Source: Streptomyces tagetis (lineage in GTDB: Bacteria; Actinomycetota; Actinomycetes; Streptomycetales; Streptomycetaceae). From it: a stretch of 64,000 nucleotides of DNA. Shown here in pieces: positions 62,357-64,000 of this stretch; the stretch's first letter is position 1, and each line of letters opens with the position of its first letter. Location of the stretch: the NCBI RefSeq assembly GCF_018069565.1, contig NZ_JAGPNL010000001.1, positions 372,001 through 436,000 of the forward strand, read 5' to 3'. Below the pieces are notes generated by a model. That model was not told the DNA's origin, made no database searches, and saw nothing but the letters and a program-made list of their open reading frames with translations. A program made the position numbers and the translations under genes.

Positions 62357-64000
62357 TCAGGCGTCCTCGCCGCCCATCTGCCGCTGCAACTCCCACAACG
62401 ACTTGAAGAGCCCCGGCACTTGGGTGAGTTGGGCGTAGGTGCCCTCCTGCACGATCCGCCCCCCGTCCAGGACGACGATCCGGTCGGCGACGGCCACGTT
62501 GGCGAGCCGGTGCGTGATCAGCAGCACGGCCCGGTCCTTGGCCAGCTCACGCAGCCCGGAGAAGACCCGGTGCTCCGCGCGTGCGTCGAGGGCTGCCGTG
62601 GGTTCGTCCATCACCAGCAGCGCCGCCCGCCGGTGGAAGGCGCGAGTGAGAACGAGCCGCTGCCACTGCCCGCCGGAGAGCTGCTGCCCGCCGAACCACT
62701 CACTGGTCAGGAGGGTGTTCAGACCGGAGCGGAGGCCCGGCAGCAGCTCGGCGGCCCCGGACGCCTCGCACGCGGCGAGGAGCGCGGCATCGCTGGTGTC
62801 GCCCTGCCCGAAGGTGATGTTGTCGCGCATCGTCAGCGGCAGGTAGGTGAACTTCTGTGGGACCAGGGCGACGTGTTCCCACGCCTTCCAGGGGTCCAGG
62901 TCCGCCGTGGTGGCGTGGTCCCAGGCCACTTCGCCCTCGGTGGGCAGCAGCAGCCCGCACAACAGGCGGGAGAGGGTCGTCTTGCCGGAGCCGTTCTCCC
63001 CGACGAGGGCCACGATCTCGCCGCGCCGCACGTGGAGGGAGACGCCGCTCAGGCTGTCCTTCGGGGCGCGGTCATAGCGGTAGGTGACGTCACGGACCTC
63101 GAAGCGCTCGGGGACCGAGGACAGGGGCGCGGTGCCGCGGGAGTCGGCCATGGCCTGGCCGTGGGCGTTGTCGAGGAAGTTCTGCCAGTCCTGCACGTAC
63201 CAGCCGGTGCGCACCAGGCGGGCCCCGCCGTTGATGATGCCGCGCACCGAGCCGGTGGCGGTCTGGAGGGCGAAGACGGCGCCGCCTCCGGCCGCCAGGC
63301 TCATGCGGCCGGAGGCCAGGAGCCACAGCAGCGCCGCCCACACGGCCGTCGAGGCGATCCCACCGGCGACCGCGCCGGCCAGTCCCATCCGGGCGCCGGT
63401 GTTCGCGGCCTTGCGTTCGGCCGCGTTGACGGAGGCGGCCAGCTTGCGGTACCGGCCGGTCAGGAAGGGGCCGGCCAGGCAGGCGCGCATCTCCTCGCTG
63501 GAGTCCATGTAGGCCATGTGCCAGCGCAGCTTGCTCAGCATCCGGCGGCGCCCGGAGGTCTCCAGGCCGGCGAGGTAGATCACGCGCGCGGAGCGGACGT
63601 ACGCGGCGGCCTGCGGCAGGCAGGTGAGGAAGAGGAGGGGAAGGAGCAGCGGGTGCAGGACGGTCAGGACGGCGGCGCCGGCCGCGAGCGTGGCGGTCGC
63701 CGCGAGGACGTCCTGCGCCTCCTCCACGAGGTCGGGGGTGACCTGGGCGCCGCGGTCGGCGATGTCGTAGGCGTCGTTGTAGCCGGGCTTGTTGTTGGCG
63801 GCCAGTTCCGCGCCGAGCGCGGCCTCGATCATCGTCAGCTCCGCCGCCCGGCCGAGCACGGGGCGCAGCCGCGCGGTCAGCCAGACGACCGCGATGCCCA
63901 GCAGTGCGCGCAGCCCGGTGGCGGCGGCGATGACGGCCAGTCGCGGGGCGGCTTCCCACAGCCGCTCGGTGATGTCGCCGGAGGAGATCAGCGCGGTGAT
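62357..64000 (-). CDS. ABC transporter, fused permease-ATPase (partial, runs off window)
   Basis: An exporter-type ABC half-transporter. Membrane segments (LAATATLAAGAAVLTVLHPLLLPLLF, AAVWAALLWLLA-like) are followed by the ATPase with Walker A GENGSGKTT, signature LSGGQWQR and Walker B LLVMDEPTAALD. The reading frame stays open to base 64000 with plausible membrane sequence (LRALLGIAVVWLTARLRPVLG), so the start lies beyond the window. The stop is at 62357. The substrate is unknown; neighbouring iron genes raise siderophore or haem export as a possibility only. Confidence 0.88.
   Translation of the reverse strand: MTALISSGDITERLWEAAPRLAVIAAATGLRALLGIAVVWLTARLRPVLGRAAELTMIEAALGAELAANNKPGYNDAYDIADRGAQVTPDLVEEAQDVLAATATLAAGAAVLTVLHPLLLPLLFLTCLPQAAAYVRSARVIYLAGLETSGRRRMLSKLRWHMAYMDSSEEMRACLAGPFLTGRYRKLAASVNAAERKAANTGARMGLAGAVAGGIASTAVWAALLWLLASGRMSLAAGGGAVFALQTATGSVRGIINGGARLVRTGWYVQDWQNFLDNAHGQAMADSRGTAPLSSVPERFEVRDVTYRYDRAPKDSLSGVSLHVRRGEIVALVGENGSGKTTLSRLLCGLLLPTEGEVAWDHATTADLDPWKAWEHVALVPQKFTYLPLTMRDNITFGQGDTSDAALLAACEASGAAELLPGLRSGLNTLLTSEWFGGQQLSGGQWQRLVLTRAFHRRAALLVMDEPTAALDARAEHRVFSGLRELAKDRAVLLITHRLANVAVADRIVVLDGGRIVQEGTYAQLTQVPGLFKSLWELQRQMGGEDA

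Overview
This window looks like a Streptomyces chromosome segment. GC is very high, genes use C/G-ending codons and GTG starts, and it carries actinomycete hallmarks: XRE regulators with a DUF5753-type C-terminus, a PucR and an IclR regulator, DmdR/IdeR-type iron boxes, a LAXTG cell-wall sorting signal and HtaA haem-binding proteins. No rRNA, tRNA, CRISPR array, integrase or transposase was recognised.

Layout. 0-4.5 kb: AAA ATPase, MazG-like pyrophosphohydrolase, a small conserved protein, a PPOX-type flavoprotein and an F420-type LLM oxidoreductase. 4.6-9.95 kb: a five-gene divergent module (XRE-DUF5753 regulator, DUF6879-like partner, three tiny opposite-strand proteins) present twice in tandem with diverged sequence. 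10.2-14.9 kb: GNAT, then arginine deiminase, ornithine carbamoyltransferase and an amino-acid permease, i.e. an arginine deiminase-type cluster lacking carbamate kinase. 14.9-17.1 kb: anti-sigma-type ATPase, PaaX regulator, small secreted DUF6299-like protein. 17.1-23.8 kb: LacI regulator divergent from an asparaginase / PuuE-PgdA-type deacetylase / MFS / SDR / SDR operon, with two LacI-type operators; this could be a cyclic-imide or amide catabolic unit.

24.9-33.4 kb: a long minus-strand catabolic operon (group D flavin monooxygenase, flavin reductase, enoyl-CoA hydratase, split transketolase, M24 metallohydrolase, Dabb protein, aldehyde dehydrogenase, beta-hydroxyacid dehydrogenase) with a divergent PucR regulator. 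35.3-45.8 kb: an aromatic-acid-type block with a CYP199-like P450 and its VanB/PDR-type reductase, an MFS transporter, an IclR regulator, two paralogous metallo-beta-lactamase-fold hydrolases, an aldehyde dehydrogenase, two DUF202 proteins and an SDR. Matching palindromes in two divergent promoters tie the two halves together. 45.8-48.7 kb: a truncated MFS gene and a NhaA-DsbA fusion antiporter.

48.8-62.2 kb: a haem-iron uptake locus. Two iron boxes sit between htaA-type gene 1 (minus) and a translationally coupled hmuTUV plus surface-protein operon (plus). It continues with a second HtaA protein carrying a LARTG sorting signal, a mosaic third HtaA gene, a DUF916 (WxL-interacting type) membrane protein and two DUF2470 haem-utilisation proteins, one behind a further iron box. 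The hmuV ATPase gene is broken by a one-base frameshift. The locus contains an 872-bp direct repeat and a roughly 525-bp inverted repeat from which the third HtaA gene appears to have been assembled. The window ends inside an ABC exporter-type gene. Locus-level functions are inferences from family recognition by eye; no database search was possible.
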